A DNA stretch of 64,000 nt from Virgibacillus phasianinus. GTDB lineage: Bacteria > Bacillota > Bacilli > Bacillales > Amphibacillaceae. Location: positions 2,480,001-2,544,000 of the forward strand of contig NZ_CP022315.1 in assembly GCF_002216775.1 (NCBI RefSeq), in the 5' to 3' direction. Below, one piece after another: positions 16,958 to 26,337 of this stretch (within the stretch, counting starts at the first letter, position 1; every line of letters begins with the position of its first letter). The position numbers and the translations under genes are program-made. A model generated the notes under the pieces. It made no database searches, was not told the DNA's origin, and saw only the letters and a list, made by a program, of their open reading frames with translations.

Positions 16958-19357
16958 ATGAAGCAAACAATCAAGCGTGCTGCGGTACTTGGCTCTGGCG
17001 TGATGGGGTCCGGAATTGCCGCCCACTTGGCTAATGTAGGTATACCAACATTAATGCTCGATATTGTACCACGTGAACGAACAAAGGCAGAAGAGAAAAA
17101 AGGGTTAACAATGGAAGACACAGCAGTAAGAAATCGTATGGCGGCCGAAAGTAAAAAAGCCCTTTTAAAACAAAAGCCATCGCCAATTACTTCAAAAAAA
17201 AGCCTCGATCTTATTGAAGTTGGCAATATGGATGATGATATGGATAAATTAAGTGAAGTTGACTGGATTATTGAAGTTGTCGTGGAAAATTTAGCTGTTA
17301 AGAAAAAGGTTTTTGCAAATGTAGATAAATATCGCAAAGAAGGAACAATCGTAAGTTCCAATACATCGGGAATTTCAGTGGAGGATATGGCGGAGGATTG
17401 CTCGGACGACTTTCGTAAGCATTTTCTAGGTACCCATTTTTTCAATCCACCACGCTACCTGAAACTGCTAGAAGTGATTCCAACGAATGATACAGACCCG
17501 GAAGTTCTGGAATTCATGAAAACATTCGGTGAAAATGTACTGGGAAAAGGTGTTGTCGAGGCAAAGGATACACCAAACTTTATTGCCAACAGAATTGGCA
17601 CCTATGGACTGCTTGTTACGGTACAAGAAATGCTTAAAGGTGGATACAGTGTCGGTGAAGTTGATTCTGTGACCGGTCCGATGATTGGGCGGCCAAAAAG
17701 TGCTACATTTCGAACATTAGATGTTGTTGGGTTAGATACATTTATCCATGTAGCCAAAAATGTGTATGACCAGGTGGAAGGTGCAGAAAAAGAAGTTTTC
17801 GATGTACCGGAATTTATTTTGAAGATGCAGGAAAAGGGCTGGTTAGGTGCTAAAAGCGGCCAGGGATTTTTCCTCAAGAAGAAAGATAAAAATGGCAGTG
17901 TCATTTATGAACTTGACCCTGAAACACTCGAATACGTTGATCGTAAAAAACTAAAAACGGCTGCTACTGAAATTGCAAAACAGGAAAAAGGTTCGCACCG
18001 TAAATTGAAAGCGCTTGTATCAGCGAAAGGAGATAGAGCAGGAGAACTGGTATGGAATATTTCAAAACCTGCATTGATTTATTCCGCCGAATTACTTGGT
18101 GAAATTGCGGATGATATAGTGTCCATCGACCAGGCGATGAAGTGGGGATTCGGCTGGGAACACGGTCCATTTGAAATGTGGGACGCTATTGGGCTTCGTA
18201 AATCAGTTGAACGCATGCAAGAAGAGGGGGAAACAGTTCCTAATTGGGTGCTGAAAATGCTGGAAGATGGCAATGAGTCCTTTTATAAAACAGAGAATGG
18301 CAATGTCTTCTTTTATGATAACGGTGAGTATAAACAACAAACGTTTAACAAAAAAGAAATCAATCTTAAACAGCTTAAAAATGTAAATGGTGTAATTAAA
18401 AAGAATGCCGGTGCCAGCTTGATAGATTTGGGTGATGGTGTTGCGGGGCTTGAATTCCATTCGCAAAGCAATGCGATCGGTCCTGATATTATTCAAATGA
18501 TTAACTTTGCACTAAATGAGGTGGATAAAAATTTCGAGGGGCTTGTGATTGGTAACCAAGGCAAGAACTTCTGTGTAGGTGCCAACCTAGCAATGATGCT
18601 GATGGAAGCCCAGGATGATAATTTCTTTGAGCTTGACATGGTAGTTAAACAATTCCAAAACGCTGCCATGAATATTAAATATTCTAATAAACCTGTTGTC
18701 ACTGCACCATTTAATATGACGCTTGGCGGCGGGGCAGAGTTTTCGTTGCCGGCCGATGCAATACAGGCCTCAGCTGAAACGTATATGGGACTTGTCGAAT
18801 TTGGTGTTGGTCTGATTCCTGGCGGTGGAGGTACAAAAGAGCTTTACCTAAAACAGCTTCGGAATTTGCCAAAAGGTGTGAACTTTGATTTATCAAAAGT
18901 AGCGAACGATGTGTTCGAAAAAGTGGCAACTGCGAAAGTTTCTACTTCAGCAGCGGAAGCGCGTGAAAATGGTTTTTTAAATAGTAATGACGGAATAAGT
19001 GTTAATCCGGATCATCTGCTGCATGATGCCAAACAAAAAGTGCTGGCACTTGCTAGTGCAGGGTATCAAGCACCTAAGCGTGAAAAGGTTCCTGTTGTTG
19101 GAGACTCCGGATACGCGGCCATGTTAATGGGCGCAAAGTCACTGCAATTAAGTGGCTATGCATCAGAACATGACGTGAAGATTGCAGAAAAGCTGGCATA
19201 TGTATTGTCAGGCGGCCGGATTAAAGAAGGCACACTCGTTGATGAACAGGTTTTACTGGACCTGGAGCGCGAAGCATTCTTAAGTCTAATCGGTGAACGC
19301 AAAACACAAGAGCGTATGCAGCACATGTTGATAAAAGGAAAACCATTACGTAACTAA
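16958..19357 (+). CDS. fadN: 3-hydroxyacyl-CoA dehydrogenase/enoyl-CoA hydratase fusion
   Basis: 799-residue bifunctional beta-oxidation enzyme. The N-terminal part is the NAD-binding 3-hydroxyacyl-CoA dehydrogenase (GSGVMGSGIAAHLA near residue 12; NTSGISVEDMA; THFFNPPRY with the catalytic His; NRIG). The region from about residue 480 is an enoyl-CoA hydratase fold (GNQGKNFCVGANL and TLGGGAEFSLPADAI oxyanion-hole segments). Order of domains is dehydrogenase first, as in B. subtilis FadN (789 residues). First gene of fadN-fadA-fadE under the FadR operator. Confidence 0.95.
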   Translation: MKQTIKRAAVLGSGVMGSGIAAHLANVGIPTLMLDIVPRERTKAEEKKGLTMEDTAVRNRMAAESKKALLKQKPSPITSKKSLDLIEVGNMDDDMDKLSEVDWIIEVVVENLAVKKKVFANVDKYRKEGTIVSSNTSGISVEDMAEDCSDDFRKHFLGTHFFNPPRYLKLLEVIPTNDTDPEVLEFMKTFGENVLGKGVVEAKDTPNFIANRIGTYGLLVTVQEMLKGGYSVGEVDSVTGPMIGRPKSATFRTLDVVGLDTFIHVAKNVYDQVEGAEKEVFDVPEFILKMQEKGWLGAKSGQGFFLKKKDKNGSVIYELDPETLEYVDRKKLKTAATEIAKQEKGSHRKLKALVSAKGDRAGELVWNISKPALIYSAELLGEIADDIVSIDQAMKWGFGWEHGPFEMWDAIGLRKSVERMQEEGETVPNWVLKMLEDGNESFYKTENGNVFFYDNGEYKQQTFNKKEINLKQLKNVNGVIKKNAGASLIDLGDGVAGLEFHSQSNAIGPDIIQMINFALNEVDKNFEGLVIGNQGKNFCVGANLAMMLMEAQDDNFFELDMVVKQFQNAAMNIKYSNKPVVTAPFNMTLGGGAEFSLPADAIQASAETYMGLVEFGVGLIPGGGGTKELYLKQLRNLPKGVNFDLSKVANDVFEKVATAKVSTSAAEARENGFLNSNDGISVNPDHLLHDAKQKVLALASAGYQAPKREKVPVVGDSGYAAMLMGAKSLQLSGYASEHDVKIAEKLAYVLSGGRIKEGTLVDEQVLLDLEREAFLSLIGERKTQERMQHMLIKGKPLRN

Positions 19358-19376
19358 TAGAAGAGGGGGAAGTAAT

Positions 19377-20552
19377 GTGAAGGAAGCAGTAATTGTTGCA
19401 GGTGCTAGAACCCCTGTAGGCAGAGCGAAAAAAGGATCACTCGCAAATACAAGACCAGATGATTTAGCAGCATTAACAATAAAAGAAACATTAAAACGTG
19501 CGGACAATTATGATGGGAATATTGATGACGTTATTATTGGATGCGCGATGCCGGAAGCGGAACAAGGTGCTAACATGGGGCGCAATATTGTAGGTCTGGC
19601 GGGATTGAAGAATACTGTTCCTGGAATTACCATAAATAGATTCTGCTCGTCAGGATTGCAAAGTATTGCATATGCAGCAGAAAAAATTATGGTTGGTGCC
19701 AGTGACTCCGTAATCGCTGGTGGTGCAGAATCTATGAGTCTTGTACCAATGGGCGGTCACGTGATAAAGCCCAATACAAAACTTGTCCAGGATGCGCCGG
19801 GCTATTATATGTCAATGGGGCATACAGCTGAAGAAGTTGCAAACCGTTTTCAGATAAGCCGAGCGGATCAGGATGCCTTTGCAGTGCGCAGTCATGAGAA
19901 TGCTGCAAAAGCTATCCAAGAAGGCAGATTTAACGATGAAATTGTACCTGTTGAAGTGACAGAACGAGTGGTCGGAAAAAATAATAAGATTGAAGAAAAG
20001 TCTTCCACTTTTGAGATGGATGAGGGTGTTCGACCAGGCACAACAACAGAGATATTGGCGAAACTCCGTCCTGCATTTAATGTGAAAGGAACTGTTACAG
20101 CAGGAAATTCATCACAGATGAGTGATGGTGCAGCTTCAGTTCTTGTCATGGAACGTGAAAAAGCAGAGGCAGAAGGATTATCACCGCTTGTTAAGTTTCG
20201 CTCGTTTGCAGTTGCCGGAGTGGAGCCGGAAATTATGGGGGTTGGTCCAATCGAGGCAGTGCCTAAAGCATTGAAAATTGCAGGTTTACAACTTTCCGAT
20301 ATCGGGCTATTTGAACTAAATGAGGCATTTGCTTCGCAGGCAGTGCGAGTGATTCAAGGGCTTGACTTAGATATCAATAAAGTAAACGTGAACGGCGGAG
20401 CAATTGCGCTAGGACATCCATTAGGCTGTACGGGAACAAAATTAACATTAAGTCTTATTCATGAAATGAAACGGCGCAACGTACAATATGGAGTCGTTAC
20501 CATGTGTATTGGCGGCGGAATGGGTGCCGCAGGAGTATTTGAATTATTGTAA
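19377..20552 (+). CDS. fadA: Acetyl-CoA acyltransferase (3-ketoacyl-CoA thiolase)
   Basis: 391-residue thiolase that cleaves 3-ketoacyl-CoA in the last step of beta-oxidation. Nucleophile Cys in NRFCSSGLQSIA near residue 89, the NGGAIALGHPLGCTG His region and the C-terminal CIGGGMGAAG Cys motif are all intact. GTG start at 19377 follows AGAGGGGGAAG; the ATG two bases earlier is out of frame and stops at once. 19 bp after fadN. Confidence 0.95.
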   Translation: MKEAVIVAGARTPVGRAKKGSLANTRPDDLAALTIKETLKRADNYDGNIDDVIIGCAMPEAEQGANMGRNIVGLAGLKNTVPGITINRFCSSGLQSIAYAAEKIMVGASDSVIAGGAESMSLVPMGGHVIKPNTKLVQDAPGYYMSMGHTAEEVANRFQISRADQDAFAVRSHENAAKAIQEGRFNDEIVPVEVTERVVGKNNKIEEKSSTFEMDEGVRPGTTTEILAKLRPAFNVKGTVTAGNSSQMSDGAASVLVMEREKAEAEGLSPLVKFRSFAVAGVEPEIMGVGPIEAVPKALKIAGLQLSDIGLFELNEAFASQAVRVIQGLDLDINKVNVNGGAIALGHPLGCTGTKLTLSLIHEMKRRNVQYGVVTMCIGGGMGAAGVFELL

Positions 20553-20602
20553 GTTAAGTAATGCGTTTCAAGTTTTATTCCATTATGAAAGGGACGTTTA
20601 AT

Positions 20603-22387
20603 ATGAGTGAAACAAAAGATAAGCTTTTTAAAGGCGGAGCATTTTTAATAGAGGATATAACGGCAGATGATGTAATTACACCAGAAGATTTTACCGATGA
20701 GCATAAAATGATCGCGAAGACAACAGAAGATTTTGTGAGCGGAGAGGTTTTGCCAAAGGTACCAAACCTGGAAAATCACGAATTTGAACACTCTGTGGAT
20801 CTACTAAAAAAAGCAGGTGAACTAGGATTGCTTGGTGCAGATGTACCTGAGGAATATGGCGGGCTGGCGTTAGATAAAATCAGTTCCTCGTTAATTACTG
20901 AAAAGTTTTCCCGTGCGGGCGGTTTCTCTGTCACGCATGGTGCACATGTTGGAATCGGATCACTCCCGATCGTATTTTTCGGCAACAATGATCAAAAGGA
21001 AAAATATCTGCCAAAGCTTGCAACTGGTGAACTATTAGCGGCATATGCCTTAACAGAGCCCTCATCAGGATCTGATGCATTAGGGGCAAAAACCACTGCT
21101 AAGTTAAATGAAGCTGGAACACATTACATTTTAAATGGCGAAAAACAATGGATTACTAACTCCGCATTTGCAGATGTTTTCGTGGTATACGCAAAAATTG
21201 ATGGAGAACATTTTTCAGCGTTTATTGTAGAGCGTGAATTCCCTGGAGTTTCCACTGGTCATGAAGAGGATAAAATGGGAATCAAAAGTTCATCTACCCG
21301 TACATTAATATTGGAAGATGCTGAGGTGCCCGTTGAAAACCTTTTAGGTGAAAAAGGCCGGGGTCACGTTATTGCATTTAACATTCTAAACGTTGGTCGC
21401 TATAAACTGGCTATTGGCGGCGTTGGAGGCTCTAAACGAGGAATTGAAGTGGCAACAAAATATGTTAATGAACGCAAACAATTTGGAACACCAATCTCAA
21501 GCTTCAGCTTAACCCAGGAAAAATTAGCAACAATGGCAGCCAGAACATACGCAAATGAAAGTGCAGTTTACCGTACAGTCGGCTTATTTGAACAACGAAT
21601 GGGTTCATTGACCGATGAACAATTAAAGGATGGCCGTGAGGTGGCACGTGCAATAGCGGAATATCAAATTGAATGTTCCATGAATAAATTCACTGCAACA
21701 GAATGTCTTGATTATGTTGCTGATGAGGCTGTACAGCTTCATGGCGGATACGGCTTTATGGAGGAATATGAAGTTGCCCGCATGTACCGTGACTCACGAA
21801 TCAATCGTATCTTTGAAGGAACAAATGAAATTAATCGTCTAATTGTACCTGGAACCTTGCTGAAAAAAGCAATGAAAGGCGAATTACCACTTCTTCAAAA
21901 AGCGCAAAGCTTACAGGAAGAATTAATGATGATGATGCCAGAGGAAGTTGGCGAAGAGACATTAGAACAAGAAAAATATCTATTAAGAAACGCGAAGAAA
22001 ATGGTATTGCTTGGCGCAGGTTTAGCTGCTCAGACGTACATGAAAAAGCTTGAGAATGAACAAGAGATTCTTGTTAATTTAGCTGATATGACTGCGGAAG
22101 TATACAATATGGAAGCAGCAATTTTACGTACGGATAAAGCAATTAACAAAACCGGTGAAGAGAAAAATAAGCAAAAGCTTCTTTATACACAGGTTTATGT
22201 ACAAGAAGCATTCAATCGCATTGAAGCAAATGCAAAAGAAACATTGATTGCAATTGAGAAAGGTGATAACCTGCGCATGATGCTATCATCATTACGTAAA
22301 CTCACCCGCCATACACCAACAAATGTGATCGCGAAAAAACGTGAAATCGCTGCACAAATTATTGAAGAAGAGCGTTATATTGTATAA
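20603..22387 (+). CDS. fadE: Acyl-CoA dehydrogenase
   Basis: 594-residue flavoprotein for the first, alpha-beta dehydrogenation step of beta-oxidation. Contains AYALTEPSSGSDA (FAD/substrate loop), WITNSAFADVFVVYAK, the LHGGYGFMEEY region and RIFEGTNEINR, followed by a helical C-terminal extension of about 150 residues as in B. subtilis FadE (also 594). ATG 20603 follows AAAGGGA; an in-frame Met at 20561 is 14 codons upstream but lacks a ribosome site. Last gene of the operon. Confidence 0.95.
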   Translation: MSETKDKLFKGGAFLIEDITADDVITPEDFTDEHKMIAKTTEDFVSGEVLPKVPNLENHEFEHSVDLLKKAGELGLLGADVPEEYGGLALDKISSSLITEKFSRAGGFSVTHGAHVGIGSLPIVFFGNNDQKEKYLPKLATGELLAAYALTEPSSGSDALGAKTTAKLNEAGTHYILNGEKQWITNSAFADVFVVYAKIDGEHFSAFIVEREFPGVSTGHEEDKMGIKSSSTRTLILEDAEVPVENLLGEKGRGHVIAFNILNVGRYKLAIGGVGGSKRGIEVATKYVNERKQFGTPISSFSLTQEKLATMAARTYANESAVYRTVGLFEQRMGSLTDEQLKDGREVARAIAEYQIECSMNKFTATECLDYVADEAVQLHGGYGFMEEYEVARMYRDSRINRIFEGTNEINRLIVPGTLLKKAMKGELPLLQKAQSLQEELMMMMPEEVGEETLEQEKYLLRNAKKMVLLGAGLAAQTYMKKLENEQEILVNLADMTAEVYNMEAAILRTDKAINKTGEEKNKQKLLYTQVYVQEAFNRIEANAKETLIAIEKGDNLRMMLSSLRKLTRHTPTNVIAKKREIAAQIIEEERYIV

Positions 22388-22398
22388 ATAAATTAAAA

Positions 22399-23023
22399 AA
22401 GGGGCTGGGACAAAACTAAAATGTCCAACTCAAAAGACGAACGATCAAGGGATAGGAAGTTTAGAATGTTTCTTTTCAACAATCGGATCTTAATAAGCAG
22501 TTGACATAAACTACTATCATGTTCGGTGCCCTGTCACCGCTGCGGAAAAACACTGCGCTTTCCGTGGGCAGCTGATGAGCCTCCTCGAGCTTACGCTCTC
22601 CGGGGTCTCATCGAGGCTTCTGCTCCCACAGGACAAGGAATGCTTCCCCGAATAAGCATCGCACGAAGAAAAAGTGCTTTTCTTTTTCGAGGAGTCTCCG
22701 TGTTTTTCCTCCGCTAATATGTCAGTAGATAACAGTACTATATAGTAAGTCCACTATTACGTGATTGTTTGGAGCGGAGGACCGTTGACTCCTGCGGGAA
22801 CAGCGCGAGCTGAAGACCCCGCAGAGTGGTTTTCTCGAGGAGGCTGAAGCCGTGCCCGCGGAAAGCAACGGTCCGCAGCGGAAAACAATCCAGCGCATAC
22901 TTTTTAGCCTTAAGTTTACAAAAACAGACAAGAAAAAATCCGAACTACTTCAAATTCTAACAAAGAATTTCGAATCATAGTTCGGATTTCTCTCTGGCTA
23001 AAACACTTTTGTCCCAGCCCCTT
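22399..23023. repeat. 625-bp region bounded by perfect 17-bp inverted repeats, with nested palindromes
   Basis: AAGGGGCTGGGACAAAA at 22399-22415 is exactly inverted at 23007-23023. GGGGCTGGGACAAAA-type sequences are a familiar intergenic repeat of low-GC Gram-positives. Nested inside are two GC-rich units of the 12796-13400 family: 22537-22715 (CCGCTGCGG... to ...TTTTTCCTCCGCT) and, opposite, 22763-22890 (GATTGTTTGGAGCGG... to ...CCGCAGCGGAAAACAATC), plus a hairpin AATCCGAACTA/TAGTTCGGATT near 22938-22988. No gene is credible here. The first arm probably also ends fadE transcription. Confidence 0.75.
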
Positions 23024-23039
23024 TCTGCACTTAAGGAAA

Positions 23040-23122
23040 GTATAAAAATTTAAAGGAATTAAGTATAAGCAAAACTTCGACATTCACTATTAAGAGCAAG
23101 GCGAATGCCGAGTTTTTCTAAT
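23040..23122 (+). repeat. Terminator-like hairpin repeat, copy 1
   Basis: Shares GGAATTAAGTATAAG-AAAACTTCGACATTC-N-GAATGCCGAGTTTTTCTAA with the copy at 24120-24200. The stem CTTCGACATTC/GCGAATGCCGAG is followed by TTTTT. A third, diverged copy is at 46230-46340. Confidence 0.65.
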
Positions 23123-23134
23123 GTTAAGTTCGGA

Positions 23135-23239
23135 CAGATACGAATGGCGGCCGGGTGAATTGGTCTATGGAATTAGAAATACAGTCCGCATCCGGCCAAA
23201 TACTTTCCGGAACACGGAAAATACGATCCAAATACATTT
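23135..23239. repeat. Tandem 21-bp repeat, second array
   Basis: Three clear 21-bp units begin AAATAC at 23177, 23198 and 23219, and in frame read KYSPHPA, KYFPEHG, KYDPNTF, matching the array at 5697-5780. Two more degenerate units may precede from about 23135. It lies just upstream of yusI with no start or ribosome site. Confidence 0.65.
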
Positions 23240-23302
23240 TCATCGACCATGCTCGTCCAGTTTTGTTATAATAAATGGGAAATTAATTGGGGAGGTGTGC
23301 TT

Positions 23303-23662
23303 GTGGCTTTAACATTTTATTGGTATCCTAATTGTGGTACTTGTAAGAAAGCAAAAAAATGGCTAGACGACAATAAAATCGCTTATACTAGTATACATAT
23401 TGTTGATAATCCACCTTCTGAGCAAACAATTTTAGACATGATAACTAAAAGCGGTCTTCCTGCTAAGAAATTTTTTAACACGAGTGGGAAAAGCTACCGG
23501 GAAAATAATATCAAGGATAAAATTGCGGATGCTTCAAATGAGGAGATGGCAAAAATTCTAGCATCTGATGGGATGCTGATTAAGCGTCCACTAGTAACAG
23601 ATGGCGAAAACATTACCGTTGGATTTAAAGAAGATATCTTTAATCATACATGGAACAAATAA
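23303..23662 (+). CDS. ArsC/Spx-family thioredoxin-fold protein (YusI-like)
   Basis: 119-residue ArsC/Spx-like protein with the N-terminal redox motif CGTC (NCGTCKKA) and the RPLV segment near the C-terminus typical of the family. Annotated as arsenate reductase-like, but gene position matches B. subtilis yusI, whose function is unknown. GTG 23303 is used because GGGGAGG sits about 8 nt upstream; the open frame upstream is repeat DNA. Precedes gcvH by 29 bp. Confidence 0.85.
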   Translation: MALTFYWYPNCGTCKKAKKWLDDNKIAYTSIHIVDNPPSEQTILDMITKSGLPAKKFFNTSGKSYRENNIKDKIADASNEEMAKILASDGMLIKRPLVTDGENITVGFKEDIFNHTWNK

Positions 23663-23691
23663 TCCAGAATTAATTATCGGAGGGAATTTAA

Positions 23692-24075
23692 ATGAGCTTA
23701 CCAAAAGACTTATTGTATTCAGAAGAACACGAATGGGTAAAAAAAGAAGATGACAAGGTACGAATTGGAATTACAGATTTCGCACAATCTGAACTAGGTG
23801 ATATCGTATTCGTTGAACTTCCAGAGGTTGGAGATGATATCGAAGCGGATGAACCTTTCGGAAGTGTTGAATCGGTTAAAACGGTATCTGAATTGTATGC
23901 CCCAATTAGCGGAAAAGTTGTTGAAATTAATGAAGATCTGGAAGACAGCCCTGAATTCGTTAATGAATCACCATATGAAAAAGCTTGGATGGTTGTAGTT
24001 GAACCCTCTAATCAGTCAGAAATGGACGAGCTGTTATCTGCAGATAAGTATGAGGCGGTAATTGAGGAAGACTAA
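23692..24075 (+). CDS. gcvH: Glycine cleavage system H protein
   Basis: 127-residue lipoyl carrier of the glycine cleavage system, which in Bacillus also serves as the hub for lipoyl transfer. The lipoylated Lys63 sits in [24 protein letters not shown] about 7 nt before ATG. Followed by a terminator-like repeat. The T and P genes are elsewhere, as is usual in Bacillaceae. Confidence 0.97.
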   Translation: MSLPKDLLYSEEHEWVKKEDDKVRIGITDFAQSELGDIVFVELPEVGDDIEADEPFGSVESVKTVSELYAPISGKVVEINEDLEDSPEFVNESPYEKAWMVVVEPSNQSEMDELLSADKYEAVIEED

Positions 24076-24099
24076 TTTCATTCTTAATATTAAATTTTC

Positions 24100-24221
24100 A
24101 GGCTGACTAGCCCCTTTTTACTTAAGAAACTTTAAGGAATTAAGTATAAGAAAAACTTCGACATTCGCTATCAAGGTGAATGTCGAGTTTTTTCTAATTA
24201 AAAAGGGTGTATAGTCAGCCT
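24100..24221. repeat. Hairpin repeat, copy 2, inside a flanking inverted repeat
   Basis: AGGCTGACTA (24100-24109) is inverted as TAGTCAGCCT (24212-24221), and adjoining CCCCTTTTT pairs with AAAAAGGG. Inside lies the CTTCGACATTC/GAATGTCGAG stem (about 24156-24187) with a TTTTTT tail, so it can act as the gcvH terminator. Related to 23040-23122. Confidence 0.65.
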
Positions 24222-24284
24222 TATTCACATCATATGATAGTGTAAATAAGCTTTTTTGCTTGATTTCATGAGGAGTGATATGGC

Positions 24285-24641
24285 ATGATTACACCTGAAT
24301 CTGATAAAGTAATCATTGTTGAAGGATTAACGGATAAAAAACAAATTGAAAAGATAATCACGGATCCTATCACAATAATCTGCACGAATGGCACGCTTGG
24401 CGTAGCACGTTTTGATGAGCTTTTGGATACCTATGATCTGGATAACAAAGAAGTATATATTCTGGCAGATGAAGATAATGCTGGAATGAAACTTAGAAAA
24501 CAATTGGCACGTGAGCTTCCGCATGCTGAGCATATTTATGTCAGCAGTGAGTTTCGTGAAGTTGCTACTACCCCTGAGTCGGCATTGGCCACTGCGCTTG
24601 TGGGTAAGTCTATTAATGTAAATCCGATATTTTTAATTTGA
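24285..24641 (+). CDS. Small TOPRIM-domain protein (YusF-like)
   Basis: 118 residues forming a stand-alone TOPRIM domain: the acidic motif VEGLTDKKQ near residue 13 and the ILADEDNAG (DxD type) motif near residue 58. Resembles RNase M5 and DnaG-type TOPRIM proteins but is shorter. Function is unknown; position matches B. subtilis yusF. RBS GAGGAG before ATG 24285. Confidence 0.85.
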   Translation: MITPESDKVIIVEGLTDKKQIEKIITDPITIICTNGTLGVARFDELLDTYDLDNKEVYILADEDNAGMKLRKQLARELPHAEHIYVSSEFREVATTPESALATALVGKSINVNPIFLI

Positions 24642-24668
24642 ATTAAAAAAGTAATTAAGGTGATATTA

Positions 24669-24980
24669 TTGCAACAGGTTTCTGAACAACAGTTAAATCA
24701 AGATCATTATTTTTTGTATATTTACACGCCTTTTTGTGGTACTTGTCAACTTGCTAAATCGATGTTAACCAAAATTGAATCTGTTCATAGAGAGAATATT
24801 TTTCTGGAAATGAATGCGTCCCTGCATCCTGAATTTATGCAGAAAGCACAAATCGAAAGTGTGCCATGTCTTTTGATTAAGGATGGCAATCAAGTGAAAG
24901 AAAAAATCTACGCATTCCAGTCCATACCAAATATTTACAGTTATTTGATGAAATATGAACCAGGATTATTTGCCACGTAA
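24669..24980 (+). CDS. Thioredoxin family protein (YusE-like)
   Basis: 103-residue thioredoxin-fold protein with a CGTC active site (TPFCGTCQLAK) and the cis-proline loop ESVPCLLI. Predicted cytoplasmic. Start taken as TTG 24669, 6 nt after AAGGTGA; GTG 24660 overlaps that ribosome site. Position matches B. subtilis yusE. Confidence 0.8.
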   Translation: MQQVSEQQLNQDHYFLYIYTPFCGTCQLAKSMLTKIESVHRENIFLEMNASLHPEFMQKAQIESVPCLLIKDGNQVKEKIYAFQSIPNIYSYLMKYEPGLFAT

Positions 24981-24987
24981 CTTTTTG

Positions 24988-25016
24988 TTGACAGGTTACT
25001 GAACAGGTGATACGAT
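24988..25016 (+). promoter_or_regulatory. SigA promoter of metNIQ
   Basis: TTGACA (24988-24993), 17 nt, TACGAT (25011-25016). Transcription would begin about 30 nt before the SAM aptamer. Confidence 0.7.
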
Positions 25017-25051
25017 TTGACTTATAATTTACACCAACTAAATACTTTTAC

Positions 25052-25218
25052 ACTCTTATCTAGAGCGGTGGAGGGGCTGGCCCTGTGAAACCGCGGCAAC
25101 CTTCAAACTTATTGTTTGAAAGGTGCTAACTCCTGCAAAGCATTGCTTTGACAGATGAGAGAGCGTGAAGACTAAATTTATTACGTCTTTCTGTTCTCTT
25201 ACAGAAAGGCGTTTTTTA
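25052..25218 (+). ncRNA. SAM-I riboswitch (S-box) with terminator
   Basis: Aptamer P1 CTCTTATC (25053-25060) pairs with GATGAGAG (25154-25161). Core blocks AGAGCGGTGGAGGG, GGCCCTGTGAAACC, CGGCAACC and AGGTGCTAACTCC are all present. The terminator at 25184-25218 (CGTCTTTCTG with CAGAAAGGCG, then TTTTTT) is the expression platform. S-adenosylmethionine would switch the methionine transporter operon off. Confidence 0.96.
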
Positions 25219-25305
25219 TTTCCTAAGAAATAAAAATGGTGCATGGTGGAATACTGAACAACAGTACATCCCACCCATATTAACGGGCACTAGGGGGATT
25301 TTTTC

Positions 25306-26337
25306 ATGATTTCTATTGAAGGGTTACGTAAGCAGTTTGTAACGAAGAAGTCAACAATTCATGCGGTTGATGATTTGTCATTGTCAATAAAAGAAGGAGA
25401 AATATTTGGAGTCATTGGTTATAGTGGTGCCGGAAAAAGTACGTTTGTACGATTATTAAATCGGTTAGAAGAACCATCTGGCGGACGAGTTGTAATTGAC
25501 CAGCAAGAAATTACAGCTTTATCTACTAAAAAATTAAGGCTGGCGAGGCAAGAAATAGGTATGATTTTTCAGCATTTTAATCTCCTATGGTCAAGAACTG
25601 TTCGTGATAATATCGCTTTTCCATTAGAAATTGCCGGCGTGCCAAAACGTGAACGTGATGAACGGGTTACTGAACTCGTTGGTCTGGTTGGCTTGTCTGG
25701 CAGGGAAGATGCTTACCCGTCTCAATTAAGTGGCGGTCAAAAACAACGGGTTGGAATTGCACGGGCATTGGCAAATAACCCAAAAGTACTGCTCTGCGAC
25801 GAGGCAACATCCGCACTAGATCCGGATACAACGAATTCCATTCTTGACTTACTTGTGGATATTAACCAGAAACTTGGACTGACCATTATATTAATAACCC
25901 ATGAAATGCACGTTATCCGAAAAATTTGTAACCAGGTGGCTGTAATGGAGGAAGGAAAGGTTGTTGAACAAGGTGATGTATTAGATATCTTTTTACGACC
26001 AAAACAACAGGTAACCAAAAAATTCGTTGAACAGGTAATGGGGACAAATGATGAAAATGAAAATGTCAATCAGCTCATTGAAAGTTATGATCAAGGAAAA
26101 ATTGTTCGGCTACACTTCATCGGTGAAACAACTAACCAGGCTCTAATTAGTTACCTGGCAAAACATTATAAGCTTGACATTAATATTCTGCAGGGGAAAA
26201 TCACCCAAACACAACGGGGTGCATACGGGACGTTGTTTGTCCAGCTAATTGGAGAAAGAGAAGAATTAGACAGGGCTGTTCATTTTGTGAAAGAAGATAC
26301 CTCAGTAGAAGTGGAGGTGCTTCGGGATGTTAACTAA
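25306..26337 (+). CDS. metN: Methionine ABC transporter ATP-binding protein
   Basis: 343-residue ABC ATPase: Walker A GYSGAGKST, signature LSGGQKQR, Walker B VLLCDEATSALDP, H-loop THEM, and a C-terminal NIL/ACT-like regulatory domain (about residues 260-343) that binds methionine for transinhibition. Imports D/L-methionine with MetI and MetQ. Overlaps metI by 11 bp. Confidence 0.96.
   Translation: MISIEGLRKQFVTKKSTIHAVDDLSLSIKEGEIFGVIGYSGAGKSTFVRLLNRLEEPSGGRVVIDQQEITALSTKKLRLARQEIGMIFQHFNLLWSRTVRDNIAFPLEIAGVPKRERDERVTELVGLVGLSGREDAYPSQLSGGQKQRVGIARALANNPKVLLCDEATSALDPDTTNSILDLLVDINQKLGLTIILITHEMHVIRKICNQVAVMEEGKVVEQGDVLDIFLRPKQQVTKKFVEQVMGTNDENENVNQLIESYDQGKIVRLHFIGETTNQALISYLAKHYKLDINILQGKITQTQRGAYGTLFVQLIGEREELDRAVHFVKEDTSVEVEVLRDVN

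Noticed and set aside
22526..22931. Two open frames (22526-22717 and the opposite strand 22722-22931)
   Set aside because: Both fall in the GC-rich palindromic units and have no homology I recognise or ribosome site.
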